Part shown: one piece after another, positions 1 to 7,869 of the stretch
Numbering within the stretch: the stretch's first letter is position 1
Layout of the letters: each line of letters begins with the position of its first letter
The notes under the pieces: generated by a model
Seen by the model: the letters and a program-made list of their open reading frames with translations, nothing else
Databases searched by the model: none
What the model was told of the DNA's origin: nothing
Position numbers and translations under genes: made by a program
Virus record (IMG/VR): IMGVR_UViG_3300035698_014172
Location: 1-21,860 of that record
DNA length: 21,860 bases
Reading direction: 5' to 3' (one strand)
From: a virus

Positions 1-305
1 CGGTCCTGCTGCTTGACCATGTGCCGTATCGCGGTATCAAATATGGCCTGACCAGCTTTAATATCGCTCAACTCCCGTCGGACAATTTGCATTTCCTTGG
101 CGCCCACTTCAGCCCGCTCTATAGAATTCTGCTCTGCCATCTTCGCGGTGGTCAGCGCGGTATCCGCAGTGGTCTGCGCTACAACTACATCAACCTGCAG
201 AGTTGTGTAGAATACGCCAGCTAGAAAAACGAACCCGCACGTCAGTATAAAATTCTCGACCGTTAAAAGTCGCGCTAGCGCGTTATTGGTTAATTCCTTG
301 TTCAT
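1..305 (-). CDS. Membrane-anchored coiled-coil protein, partial (C-terminus outside window)
   Basis: This open frame begins at the minus-strand ATG at 305 and runs off the left edge, with about 101 residues visible. The N-terminus is MNKELTNNALARLLTVEN. One strongly hydrophobic segment (about residues 18-38, FILTCGFVFLAGVFYTTLQV) is followed by a long Ala/Glu/Lys/Gln-rich stretch that should form a helix or coiled coil. A single anchor plus coiled coil at the 3' end of a late phage operon, just after the tail-fibre genes, fits a holin, an inner-membrane spanin or another lysis accessory; the sequence does not decide which. AGGGA lies 9 bases upstream of this ATG. An in-frame ATG at 311 is possible but its spacing to that site is short. 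The gene starts 16 bases after the DUF4376-type gene ends. Confidence 0.6.
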   Translation of the reverse strand, partial: MNKELTNNALARLLTVENFILTCGFVFLAGVFYTTLQVDVVVAQTTADTALTTAKMAEQNSIERAEVGAKEMQIVRRELSDIKAGQAIFDTAIRHMVKQQD

Positions 306-321
306 AAACATGGTTCCCTGT

Positions 322-939
322 CTACGCGGGCCAGCCGCTGTCGATGTCTACTGCGTTGATGTCGTCTATAGTAGCTGCTGCTGCGATATCCAGACTCTTC
401 GTGTTCTCGTTAGCACGGCAGGCCTGGGTGTGCTCAAACACGCCGTCGCTCATAACTATCATAGCGGCTCTGTTCAGTGAGTGCCACGAACCGTTGCCGT
501 CCTTCCACTGCACGACCTTGTTGGGGTTCCGGCCCATGCCCGTCAGGGTCGTGGTGAGCAGGGCGGTGCTGTCCCGCGCGGTGTTCATTGGCATACCTTT
601 CACTTCTACGCCCCCCACCTCTTCCGAGTAACGCTTGCGTGCTAGTTCATCCTGGCGCTCAGCACGGCGGTCCTCTGTGGCAGTGATCAGTTCGTCCGGC
701 GTGTAGTCCCTGGCGTTCCACACTAAGGTGGGAACGCCGCTGACCAGAGCCATAGGTGCCTTGGTTACCACGTCCCTGTCCGGCTTAGGTGTCTGGTCGA
801 CATCGAACAGGTGCCCCTCTTCGTACTGAGCAGTGCTGGGGTCAGCGGCTAGAGAAAGTAGCGTGCCGTTGTCGTCGACAGCGTCTTTTTTATTGGCGCG
901 TTCGTTTAGAATTGCGCCGTTAAGTACCAGTGCTTTCAT
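322..939 (-). CDS. DUF4376-type tail-fibre-associated protein
   Basis: A 205-residue protein. The C-terminal half (about residues 98-204) has the layout I associate with DUF4376 phage proteins: an Arg/Glu-rich helix (RRAERQDELARKRYSEEVGG), a central WKDGNGSWHSL stretch, a helix through HTQACRANE, and a terminal SGWP. The N-terminal half has a short beta-rich start (MKALVLNGAILNE) and a segment resembling tail-fibre assembly proteins. Such genes usually lie just downstream of tail-fibre genes, as here, so a role as fibre chaperone or fibre-tip component is inferred. The ATG follows the TAG of the upstream gene by 4 bases, and GGGAG within that gene's last codons serves as ribosome site. The family match is from memory of the pattern and is moderately secure; the function is inference. 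Confidence 0.75.
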   Translation of the reverse strand: MKALVLNGAILNERANKKDAVDDNGTLLSLAADPSTAQYEEGHLFDVDQTPKPDRDVVTKAPMALVSGVPTLVWNARDYTPDELITATEDRRAERQDELARKRYSEEVGGVEVKGMPMNTARDSTALLTTTLTGMGRNPNKVVQWKDGNGSWHSLNRAAMIVMSDGVFEHTQACRANENTKSLDIAAAATIDDINAVDIDSGWPA

Positions 940-943
940 GTTT

Positions 944-2176
944 CTACTCCCTGACTACTATTCCAGTCTTTAAGTTATAACTTGTGTCTACGCCCACTAC
1001 GGCTATTGTGTTGTCGTCTAGTGTGGCAAACCTGGACATGCTCTGATAAAAGATGGGGCTGGGCATATGAGCGGCGTCCGAAGCTATTTCCGTACCGTTT
1101 TCTGGGTCACTAAACTCATGTACATTGACTCCCTGAAAAGTCGAAGTGTTAGTGTTCTCCATACGCAGGAAGTACACTCCTGACAAATGGTGCCACGAGT
1201 GACAATATTGGTTGGGCCAAGTAGTCACGCTTGCTGACGTTTGGCTGAGGTCATAACTAGTGTCGTCTGCGGTTATGGTTGTAGAACCATCCCATGTTAG
1301 AACCTGCGTTCTTGCCAGCCATAATACAACTGACGTCGCAGTTGCGTCCGCGCCGTAGCTTATAATTATTGTTCTATCAGAGTTGGCGGCTACACTGACA
1401 CTTCTGGGGCTATACACAGTGCCCGACGTATACGTTGCTTCTATGGTGACGGTAGTACCAGACAGTGTTAAAACTCTCACTTCAACCCAGTCACCCGCGA
1501 TGTCGCCGTACCCCACAGCGATAGCGTTAGACGCGTCGTTCATTAAAGCAGCGGAAATACCTTCGCGAGCCGAGTTGTATACGCCTGCGTCAATTAGAGT
1601 CTCCGCACCAACGGTTACAGTCGTACCGCTGTACGTCACCAGCTCCACAACGTAGTTGTCAGATGCCCTGTTGGAGTAGAAGTAGGCGTAATTCCCACCT
1701 GTCCACTTAAGAAGTGAAGCCATGACAGTTCTGTTAGACGTGTTGGTGCTTTTTGCGACTGTTCCTGCAGAAAAAGTACCGCCGCCATAAGTTAAGATGA
1801 AGTAGCTGTTATAGTCGTCGCCAACGCCGTTATACGCGACCAGCCACTTATCATCTTCATCTGTCGGCACTATTCTTACGTTTCGAATGTTATTAGCTGG
1901 GGTGTCCGTTACTACGTCTGCGGCTGCGGTTGTTGTCCCTCCTGCAACCGTGTACAGCCCAGCTCTTATAACGTCATCTACTTTGGAGTAGACTACGACG
2001 TACTCCGTATCACTTCTACGGGCTACGTCGCACTTATACCAACTATTTAGATTGGAAATAGCTGTCTCTATTTGAACACCTGTAACGTCTTGGGACCCGT
2101 CCCACGAAGACCAGTCAACGTCAGATGACCCGCCCTGCCCAGCCGCGCCCATCATGGCTCTGCGTATATTATTCAT
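944..2176 (-). CDS. Probable receptor-binding/tail-fibre tip protein, beta-repeat rich
   Basis: A 410-residue protein translated by a 4-base ATGA overlap with the tail fibre. The N-terminus (MNNIRRAMMGAAGQGG) is followed by repeated beta-strand units of the type 'VVYSKVDD..RAGLYTVAGGTT', 'YFYSN....VVELVTYSGTTVTVG' and 'VEVRVLTLSGTTVTIE'. At least five such blocks recur, rich in Thr, Ser, Val and Tyr, which suggests a beta-propeller or other repeated beta fold. I recognise no enzyme motif. Placed between the fibre shaft and the DUF4376-type protein, it is most likely the distal, host-contacting part of the fibre. Its DNA is lower in G+C than the adjoining fibre gene (hand-counted 60-base lines here 42-47%, against about 62% in one line of the fibre), consistent with separate acquisition. 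Function is inferred from position and composition. Confidence 0.75.
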   Translation of the reverse strand: MNNIRRAMMGAAGQGGSSDVDWSSWDGSQDVTGVQIETAISNLNSWYKCDVARRSDTEYVVVYSKVDDVIRAGLYTVAGGTTTAAADVVTDTPANNIRNVRIVPTDEDDKWLVAYNGVGDDYNSYFILTYGGGTFSAGTVAKSTNTSNRTVMASLLKWTGGNYAYFYSNRASDNYVVELVTYSGTTVTVGAETLIDAGVYNSAREGISAALMNDASNAIAVGYGDIAGDWVEVRVLTLSGTTVTIEATYTSGTVYSPRSVSVAANSDRTIIISYGADATATSVVLWLARTQVLTWDGSTTITADDTSYDLSQTSASVTTWPNQYCHSWHHLSGVYFLRMENTNTSTFQGVNVHEFSDPENGTEIASDAAHMPSPIFYQSMSRFATLDDNTIAVVGVDTSYNLKTGIVVRE

Positions 2177-3456
2177 TTAACGTCCAGCCCCACAACAAAG
2201 CCCATCCAGGTCGTGCCGCCGTCGACGGTGGTGTTCACCCACACATCTACGCCCGCTGTTGTCCAGGTCGGGGCAGTGCCGCCTACCCAGTCTTGCCCAG
2301 CAGGGTACGCTACCGTCTGCGACCCGCCGTTGGTCATCTGGCAGACAAACCCGCCCTCGATGCCGCTCGCTGGAGGGTTAGAGTAGGTGAGGGTGTTGGT
2401 GCTGGTGTCCACGGTAAGCTTGACCGCTTGACCCAGCGCGCAGTCAATGTCCTGCGTACCGCCACCGGAAGAGCCAATGTCGTTGACCGTGTTGCCGGTG
2501 TCCTTGAATGTGGTAGCAGTCATTAACTGGTCCGCGCCCACTAGAGCCGCGCCGCCCATCGTAGCCAGCATGGCTGCGACAGTGGCGTCGTCCAGCACTG
2601 TCCGTGCGGCTGCTGTCAGGGTAGCGACCGCGTAAGTGTCCATCGCAGTGGCGTAGATCATACGGTCAGCAACGGTGGTCAGGCCCGCTATGGACTGTAG
2701 CCCAGCGTCGAACGCCTGTATGTTCGTGCCAATGGTGAGTCCAAGGTTATCCCTGGCGTCACTTGCAGTTGAAGCTGCCGTACCGCCGTGAGCTACTGCC
2801 AGATCGGTAGTCAGTACCAGTGAGGTGAGCGTACCCGCTCCTGCACCGAGGGTGCCGGTCGTTAACAGGTTGTTGGCTATGAAGTCCCAGGTAGTAGCGG
2901 ACAAGTCATAGTGGCCGGTAATGCCAGCGTCACTGAGGAACTCAATGTCGCCGGCCTTGGTCCCGTGGGTGTCGCCGTACAACTTAACCAGACCGCCCAG
3001 TATCGCGGTGTTGGGGCTGATGGTGACTACGCCGTCAGTGTCCCCGCCCAGTATGGTCGGGTTAGCGCCGGTGAAGTTGAGGTTACCGGCTGTGTTTATG
3101 TCGCCGGTTACGGTCGCCGCGCCGGATACAGTTACTACGCCGGTGACGGCGAGTCCAGCAGCAGTAACGGCCAGTACGTCAGCACCGGTCACTACAAACC
3201 GGAAGTCAGCCGCGCCCGCACGGCGGATACCACCGTTGACTTCACTACCGAAGGTCAGGCCAGGGAGAGACACCGTGCCGTCGACAGCCTTGAGTGGGGC
3301 CAGCATGGCGCCGCGACCGCTCCGGTCCAGACTGCTGGTCAGACCGGTTTCTATGTCCGTCATGGTGTCGTTAGCCCAGGTAGACGTGACCGTCGTACCG
3401 GAGACTACTGGGTTACCTGAAGGGAGCGAATATACCCCTGATGCGTTTCTAGACAT
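2173..3456 (-). CDS. Tail fibre protein (adaptor and shaft)
   Basis: A 427-residue protein with three tail-fibre signatures. The N-terminus (about residues 1-40, including YSLPSGNPVVSGTTVTSTWA) matches the virion-attachment start common in podophage fibres. The middle is Gly/Ala/Thr/Val-rich with the shaft motif GGTAASTASDARDNLGL at 224-240. The C-terminal domain (about 336-427, including LTYSNPPASG, VAYPAGQDWVGG and GGTTWMGF) is a module found at the end of many phage fibres. It should form a trimeric fibre attached to the tail. Its ATG overlaps the TAA of the preceding ejection-type gene (TAATG), with AGGAGAGG upstream, and its TGA overlaps the ATG of the next gene. A fibre that ends in this generic module and is followed directly by a beta-repeat protein suggests that receptor recognition lies in the downstream gene. 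Confidence 0.88.
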   Translation of the reverse strand: MSRNASGVYSLPSGNPVVSGTTVTSTWANDTMTDIETGLTSSLDRSGRGAMLAPLKAVDGTVSLPGLTFGSEVNGGIRRAGAADFRFVVTGADVLAVTAAGLAVTGVVTVSGAATVTGDINTAGNLNFTGANPTILGGDTDGVVTISPNTAILGGLVKLYGDTHGTKAGDIEFLSDAGITGHYDLSATTWDFIANNLLTTGTLGAGAGTLTSLVLTTDLAVAHGGTAASTASDARDNLGLTIGTNIQAFDAGLQSIAGLTTVADRMIYATAMDTYAVATLTAAARTVLDDATVAAMLATMGGAALVGADQLMTATTFKDTGNTVNDIGSSGGGTQDIDCALGQAVKLTVDTSTNTLTYSNPPASGIEGGFVCQMTNGGSQTVAYPAGQDWVGGTAPTWTTAGVDVWVNTTVDGGTTWMGFVVGLDVK

Positions 3457-5489
3457 TATTCCTCTCCTGGTGAAGCAGCTAACTGGCGACTAAACGCCCG
3501 CATCAGCCTCTCAAATTGCTCTTTGCTGTAGCCTCCAGCATCATACTTTTTAATCATTTTAGCCAGCCCCTTCTGCATACCAGTCTGCCCAGCTAACGCA
3601 CGTTGGGTTCTGGGACTGCCGAGTATGCTCGCTACCGCAACACCTGACGCCGCGCCAATCGGGCCTAACACCGCCAGACCAGGCAAGGCCAACAGCGCGT
3701 TCAATGCGAGCTGGTTAATCGGCCCCACATGCGCGGTGGGCACAGACTCTTTAACGCCAGCTTGACGTTGCCTTGCCTGTTGCAAACCTTCTGCTGCGTC
3801 GTCCAGTCTGACATCCGCGTTAAGCTCCAACTCTTGTTGAGGCAGCTCGCGTGCTGTCTGCTTCGCTTTAGCTTTAGCCAAACCGCCGCTCCGTAAAGAC
3901 TTATCTGCGTGCCCCTGCATAGGCGCGCTGCCGGTAGCGGCGTCACCGTATTTGCCCGCACCGGTCATCCACTCTTCAGGCGTAAACTTACCTTGCGATT
4001 TCCGCGCGCGCCTGGCTGAGTCAAGGTAGTTGCGCTGGGTAGTCCACCGCGCTATCTGGTCCTCAAACTGGGCAACACCGTCGCCGTCGAGCTGCTTCTT
4101 AATCATGGCGTCAAACCGCTGCTTAACAGCCCTGTACGCAAAAGCGTTATCCCCAGGCTTGTTAGCCAGTTTGGCGAACACGTTCCGCATTTCCATCAGG
4201 GCATCGCCGTCAAGTTTTATATGCGGGGTGAACATTTGCGCTATGTCGGCGGGCAGGCCTTCACCGGAGGCGCTGCTCTTACGAAGTTGTTCCATAGCGT
4301 CAGTCATACCAAACCGGCGCTCCAAGGACTTCACCATCCCTGGGGCCTCGCCCATCGCTAGCATCAGCGCAGGGTCGTCGTTTATCATCCGTTGTACGTC
4401 GTCGGAGAGCGAACCGTCCCAGTCGAACTGGCGCTCTTTAACCATGCTGAAACCTTTCTTTTGCCACCAGGTTTTCAGTTTGCCAGCTACCTTATGTACA
4501 TCCTCAAGGTCGACATCTTTGAGAACTTCCACGCGGAAATCATCCGGCAGTGCTTCCTGCGCGGTTCTAGCGCGGAGGTCTACTGCCTCCCTGGAGATTA
4601 CGTCATCAGCCTCGTCCGCTGCCATTTGCACGGTCTGCTTCAGCCCGCGCTTCTCGACTTTCAGTTCTCTACCTACACTTTTCTTTGCGGCTTGTGCGCC
4701 TTCTACAGCCTCCGTCGCCTCGTCCAGGTAGCGTTGACTTTGGCGCAGTATTTTCCCCCGGCCGCCAATAGCCTTACCGACCACGTTGCGGTAAAAATGG
4801 CGGAGCGCGCCGTCTTCGCCAGCCAGGTTAAGCGGTCTGAAATCCGCGCCTTCACCCAACTCTTTAGCTACCCGACGCTTCACTACCGTGTTCATGCTAG
4901 ACCGGCCAGCTTGCCCCGCTAGGGGGAACAGTGTGCCCAGCGCGGCGCCCATGCCTGCGCCCTGCAGGCGTTCGCCTTCTCTCGCAGCACCACCACCGGC
5001 GATAGCGCCTTCACTTACGCCGACCCCTAAAGCCTTAGCCAGCTTAGGGGCGTTCTTGAATGCTTTTGCGCCGGCCACTCTACTGGCACCCATGCCGCCG
5101 GTTAGAAACCCGCCCGCTACGTTGAGCGCCAGAGCCTCACCGGCGTTATCACGCTCATAAACTCTTCTGTCATAGTCGACGATGTCTTTCATTTCACCGT
5201 AAACATCACCGTAACTCTTGCCGGTATCGTCACCCAACCAAGCTGGGGCGGCGGCTATAGCGGAACCTATCTCGTCGGACCAACCCAGCATCGCGCCCTG
5301 CCCAACAGCCCGTATGCGGTCGATGCCTGTAGCTTCGTGTTTTACGCGCTGAGTTTCTTCAGCAGCAGCCTCAGTGGGGTCCGGTATGCCGGATGCCTTG
5401 GGCGGCGCTACGCGTTCAGCGCGCGCAGTTCTACGCGCCTCCAATTCCTGCAGGCGCTGAAGTTTTATTTCGCGTTCTTCAGGCGTCAT
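3456..5489 (-). CDS. Large internal virion / DNA-ejection-type protein
   Basis: A 677-residue protein if started at MTPEER (5489); an upstream in-frame ATG at 5510 would add MSWGYNL but lies inside the previous gene. I prefer 5489 because it follows that gene's TAA by 4 bases and because the previous gene also begins MTPEE. A charged helical N-terminus is followed by IDRIRAVGQGAMLGWSDEIGSA (about 56-77), a pattern seen in large virion proteins of marine podophages. Next comes a Gly/Ala-rich, glycine-zipper-like segment (about 122-193), then long Lys/Glu/Gln-rich helices and a second hydrophobic Gly/Ala segment (about 591-625). Membrane-active small-residue segments joined to coiled coil suit an ejection protein that inserts into the host envelope. 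No lysozyme motif was found. Family assignment is inference. Confidence 0.72.
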   Translation of the reverse strand: MTPEEREIKLQRLQELEARRTARAERVAPPKASGIPDPTEAAAEETQRVKHEATGIDRIRAVGQGAMLGWSDEIGSAIAAAPAWLGDDTGKSYGDVYGEMKDIVDYDRRVYERDNAGEALALNVAGGFLTGGMGASRVAGAKAFKNAPKLAKALGVGVSEGAIAGGGAAREGERLQGAGMGAALGTLFPLAGQAGRSSMNTVVKRRVAKELGEGADFRPLNLAGEDGALRHFYRNVVGKAIGGRGKILRQSQRYLDEATEAVEGAQAAKKSVGRELKVEKRGLKQTVQMAADEADDVISREAVDLRARTAQEALPDDFRVEVLKDVDLEDVHKVAGKLKTWWQKKGFSMVKERQFDWDGSLSDDVQRMINDDPALMLAMGEAPGMVKSLERRFGMTDAMEQLRKSSASGEGLPADIAQMFTPHIKLDGDALMEMRNVFAKLANKPGDNAFAYRAVKQRFDAMIKKQLDGDGVAQFEDQIARWTTQRNYLDSARRARKSQGKFTPEEWMTGAGKYGDAATGSAPMQGHADKSLRSGGLAKAKAKQTARELPQQELELNADVRLDDAAEGLQQARQRQAGVKESVPTAHVGPINQLALNALLALPGLAVLGPIGAASGVAVASILGSPRTQRALAGQTGMQKGLAKMIKKYDAGGYSKEQFERLMRAFSRQLAASPGEE

Positions 5490-5493
5490 TAGG

Positions 5494-6834
5494 TTATAAC
5501 CCCAGCTCAAGTCGTAACTCTTCTTCTTCGTCCAGTTCCCCCAACTGTGCGAAATAATCTGCTGTAGTCAGGGACTCGCCGCCTTTGCGCCGGTCATAAA
5601 CATCCGTTACGTCAGGACCATAAGCCGCGTCATAATTACCTTTAACCTCTGCCAGAGCCTCTTTAATTACCGGCCACATAGTGAGGAAATCTTCGTCACC
5701 ACTCCAGGTATCGACGCCAGAACCTGTGCGGTTACGAATCATTTCCTGCAAGGTTACAGCAGCACCAGACTGCGCCCGTATCTCCGTGTTCAGCACTCGC
5801 TGTATAAGCGCGCGCATCTGTGTAGCTTTATCCCCAGGCGCACCTTCAGGTGTCAATACCTCCTGCGTGAACGAAAGCATGCCGCCGAGGTAAGGGGTGT
5901 TTTGCCCGTAGCCAACACCAGGTACTGACGTTATGTTGCCTTCCTCGTCACGAGGTATGTCAGCTAAGAACGCGTCCACTGCGGCCACATCTGCCTGCAC
6001 TCTGGGTATCTGCGATTTTTCCAAATCCTTGCCGTATTTTATGAGTCGCAAATCCAGTTTGTCCGCTGCACGGGCACGCGCTACACGGTTGCCTTTAACA
6101 GCCGCCGAGCGTTCGAGGCGCTGATTGTCCATGTACTTGTCCCACTCAACGTGACCGTCCGGTACTGGCTTGTTGGTGTCTTTGAAGTACGGCTTGCCAT
6201 CACGATGAACCACGTTAACAGGTCCGTTCTCAGGGTTGTTGGTGTCGATCATCCGCATGTCGGTGCCTTTGAGCTTGGCGTTCTTATCCGCCAACTCAGC
6301 TGCGGTAAAGCGGTTTTTAGTAGCTAACTCAGCGGCTTGTTTGCGCGCGTTTATAAGCCCTACTTGCCGCTCATCTGTAGCGCGCTCCGTGTCCAGACGC
6401 TCAGAGGTGCGGAATTCGTTAGCCAGCACAGTGTCGTCCCGCTTGAGGTCTCGCCCTGCCACAGCAGCGGCGGTGTCCATTTGATCTGCGCGCCCTCTGC
6501 CTTGCCCGACCAGGTAGCTACCGTAAGCACCGGTGCCAGCTTTAGCCATAGCACCGAGGCTTTCCAACGGGTTAGATGCTACAAATATGTCGCCAGTTTG
6601 CCGCCCTTCAGACAGGGGGGCATCGCGCATCGCGTCAGCGTACTGTTGTGTAGAGTCCAAAGAACTACGCATGCCGGCGGTACTTTGAGCGGCTTGTGCG
6701 GCTGTCGCGGCCCGCACTTCTGGTGACATAGACGCCGTAGCTCCCTGGCTTATCATGCCAGTACCGCCGGTGTTTGACTGCGACAATATAGCCGCAGTCT
6801 GTTGCTGCATGCGCGCGTACTCTTCAGGTGTCAT
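5494..6834 (-). CDS. Virion / ejection-type structural protein, helical
   Basis: A 446-residue protein beginning MTPEEYARMQQQTAAILSQS, rich in Ala, Gln, Asp and Arg. A short Gly-rich stretch (AKAGTGAYGSYLVGQGRGRAD, about 97-117) precedes a long helical region with dense Arg/Glu/Asp/Lys, probably coiled coil (about 120-270). The C-terminal part ends acidic (ELDEEEELRLELGL). I recognise no catalytic motif. The start overlaps the stop of the upstream gene (TAATG), and GGGGG about 7 bases before the ATG is the only ribosome-site-like sequence. Lying between a Gln-rich virion protein and the 677-residue ejection candidate, in the place where T7 and P22 relatives encode internal proteins, it is inferred to be a virion core or ejection protein. 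Confidence 0.65.
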   Translation of the reverse strand: MTPEEYARMQQQTAAILSQSNTGGTGMISQGATASMSPEVRAATAAQAAQSTAGMRSSLDSTQQYADAMRDAPLSEGRQTGDIFVASNPLESLGAMAKAGTGAYGSYLVGQGRGRADQMDTAAAVAGRDLKRDDTVLANEFRTSERLDTERATDERQVGLINARKQAAELATKNRFTAAELADKNAKLKGTDMRMIDTNNPENGPVNVVHRDGKPYFKDTNKPVPDGHVEWDKYMDNQRLERSAAVKGNRVARARAADKLDLRLIKYGKDLEKSQIPRVQADVAAVDAFLADIPRDEEGNITSVPGVGYGQNTPYLGGMLSFTQEVLTPEGAPGDKATQMRALIQRVLNTEIRAQSGAAVTLQEMIRNRTGSGVDTWSGDEDFLTMWPVIKEALAEVKGNYDAAYGPDVTDVYDRRKGGESLTTADYFAQLGELDEEEELRLELGL

Positions 6835-7859
6835 TAGCCGGCCCCCAATTTCATTCCGTAGGCGCCGATGCCTGCCTGTGCAAGCCCGCCCAGACCGCTC
6901 ATAACACCCTGGTCTGCCATCTGGCTAGCATTGCTGGTGTCGACAGCACCCTGATACAACGGTGCGGGCTGTGCAGCCTGCGCCTGTGCAAAGTTGGGCA
7001 TCTGCGGGTTCTGAACCTGCTGGCCGCTCATCAGTGCGTTGATCTCGTTCAGGCTGAATCCGCGCTGCTGCATTTCCTCAGTCATCTGCTGCTGACGAAT
7101 CTGGTTGGCGTAGGCAGACTGTTGCATGCCCTGCCCAAAGTTCTGCTGGTTCGCCGCCTGGTTCTGGCCGAACGTCTGCTGGTTGCCGGCGTTGGCAAAT
7201 TGCCCCGCTTGCAAACCTTGACCCCACGCCTGCGCCTGTTCGCCTTGGCCCTGGGTGACAGCGGTAGATTGCAGGTTGCCGTAGGCGTCGTTCTCCTGCT
7301 CACCGAGTCCCGCCATCTGTGACTTGTACGCTTCGTCTTCAGGGTTCAGTCCCTGATTACGCAGCTTGATTTCCATCCCCTGGCGCTTGCTGTCGAACTG
7401 TGACCCCAGTCGTTTGGCACCCTTGTCGTACACTGCGCTCTCTGCGCGAGTACGCATGTCTGCTGGGTCGCCCAGTGTAGTCTGGGCGTCCTCAGATCGG
7501 GTGTACTGCGCCTCCGGCACGGTACCCATAGGGTTGAGTCCAGACCAGTCCATCGCTTCCCCGAACTCACTGCCCATACGACCAACCAGGCTACCGGCTA
7601 CGTCGCTCTTACCGGACTGAATTGCCTGCTGTTTATACAGCTCATTCTGCGCTTCCGGTGTCAGGCCTTGGGTCTGCGTCCACTTGTCAGTGAACCCGCC
7701 GTTGCCGTCAGGAATCTTTTCCGTAGTCCAATTGGTGTAGCCCCAAGGGGTGTACTGGTCAGGTCGATTAGCATACAACTGGTCTTGAACAACCTGTCGG
7801 TTATCCTCGCCCTGCGCTGCTGCTACATTGCCGAAATCTGGTGTGCTTTTGCCGCCCAT
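6834..7859 (-). CDS. Gln/Asn-rich virion protein of unknown fold
   Basis: A 341-residue protein. Residues 1-60 include DQLYANRPDQYTPWGYTNWT, a pattern I have seen in podophage virion proteins of unknown function. The middle, about residues 165-275, is unusually rich in Gln, Asn and Ala with repeats of the type 'NQQTFGQNQAANQQNFGQGMQQ'. The tail (QMADQGVMSGLGGLAQAGIGAYGMKLGAG) is Gly/Ala-rich and may be membrane-active. A strong AGGAGG lies 5 bases before the ATG, so this gene may be translated at a higher rate than its coupled neighbours. Its stop overlaps the next start (TAATG). A role as ejection or internal virion protein is inferred from composition and place; no enzyme is visible. Confidence 0.68.
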   Translation of the reverse strand: MGGKSTPDFGNVAAAQGEDNRQVVQDQLYANRPDQYTPWGYTNWTTEKIPDGNGGFTDKWTQTQGLTPEAQNELYKQQAIQSGKSDVAGSLVGRMGSEFGEAMDWSGLNPMGTVPEAQYTRSEDAQTTLGDPADMRTRAESAVYDKGAKRLGSQFDSKRQGMEIKLRNQGLNPEDEAYKSQMAGLGEQENDAYGNLQSTAVTQGQGEQAQAWGQGLQAGQFANAGNQQTFGQNQAANQQNFGQGMQQSAYANQIRQQQMTEEMQQRGFSLNEINALMSGQQVQNPQMPNFAQAQAAQPAPLYQGAVDTSNASQMADQGVMSGLGGLAQAGIGAYGMKLGAG

Positions 7860-7869
7860 GAGTGGCCTC

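Noticed and set aside
4030-4922. Plus-strand frames opposite the 677-residue gene
   Set aside because: They are rich in Ser, Arg, Cys and Pro with no family pattern, lie wholly opposite a strong gene, and lack ribosome sites; typical antisense shadows.
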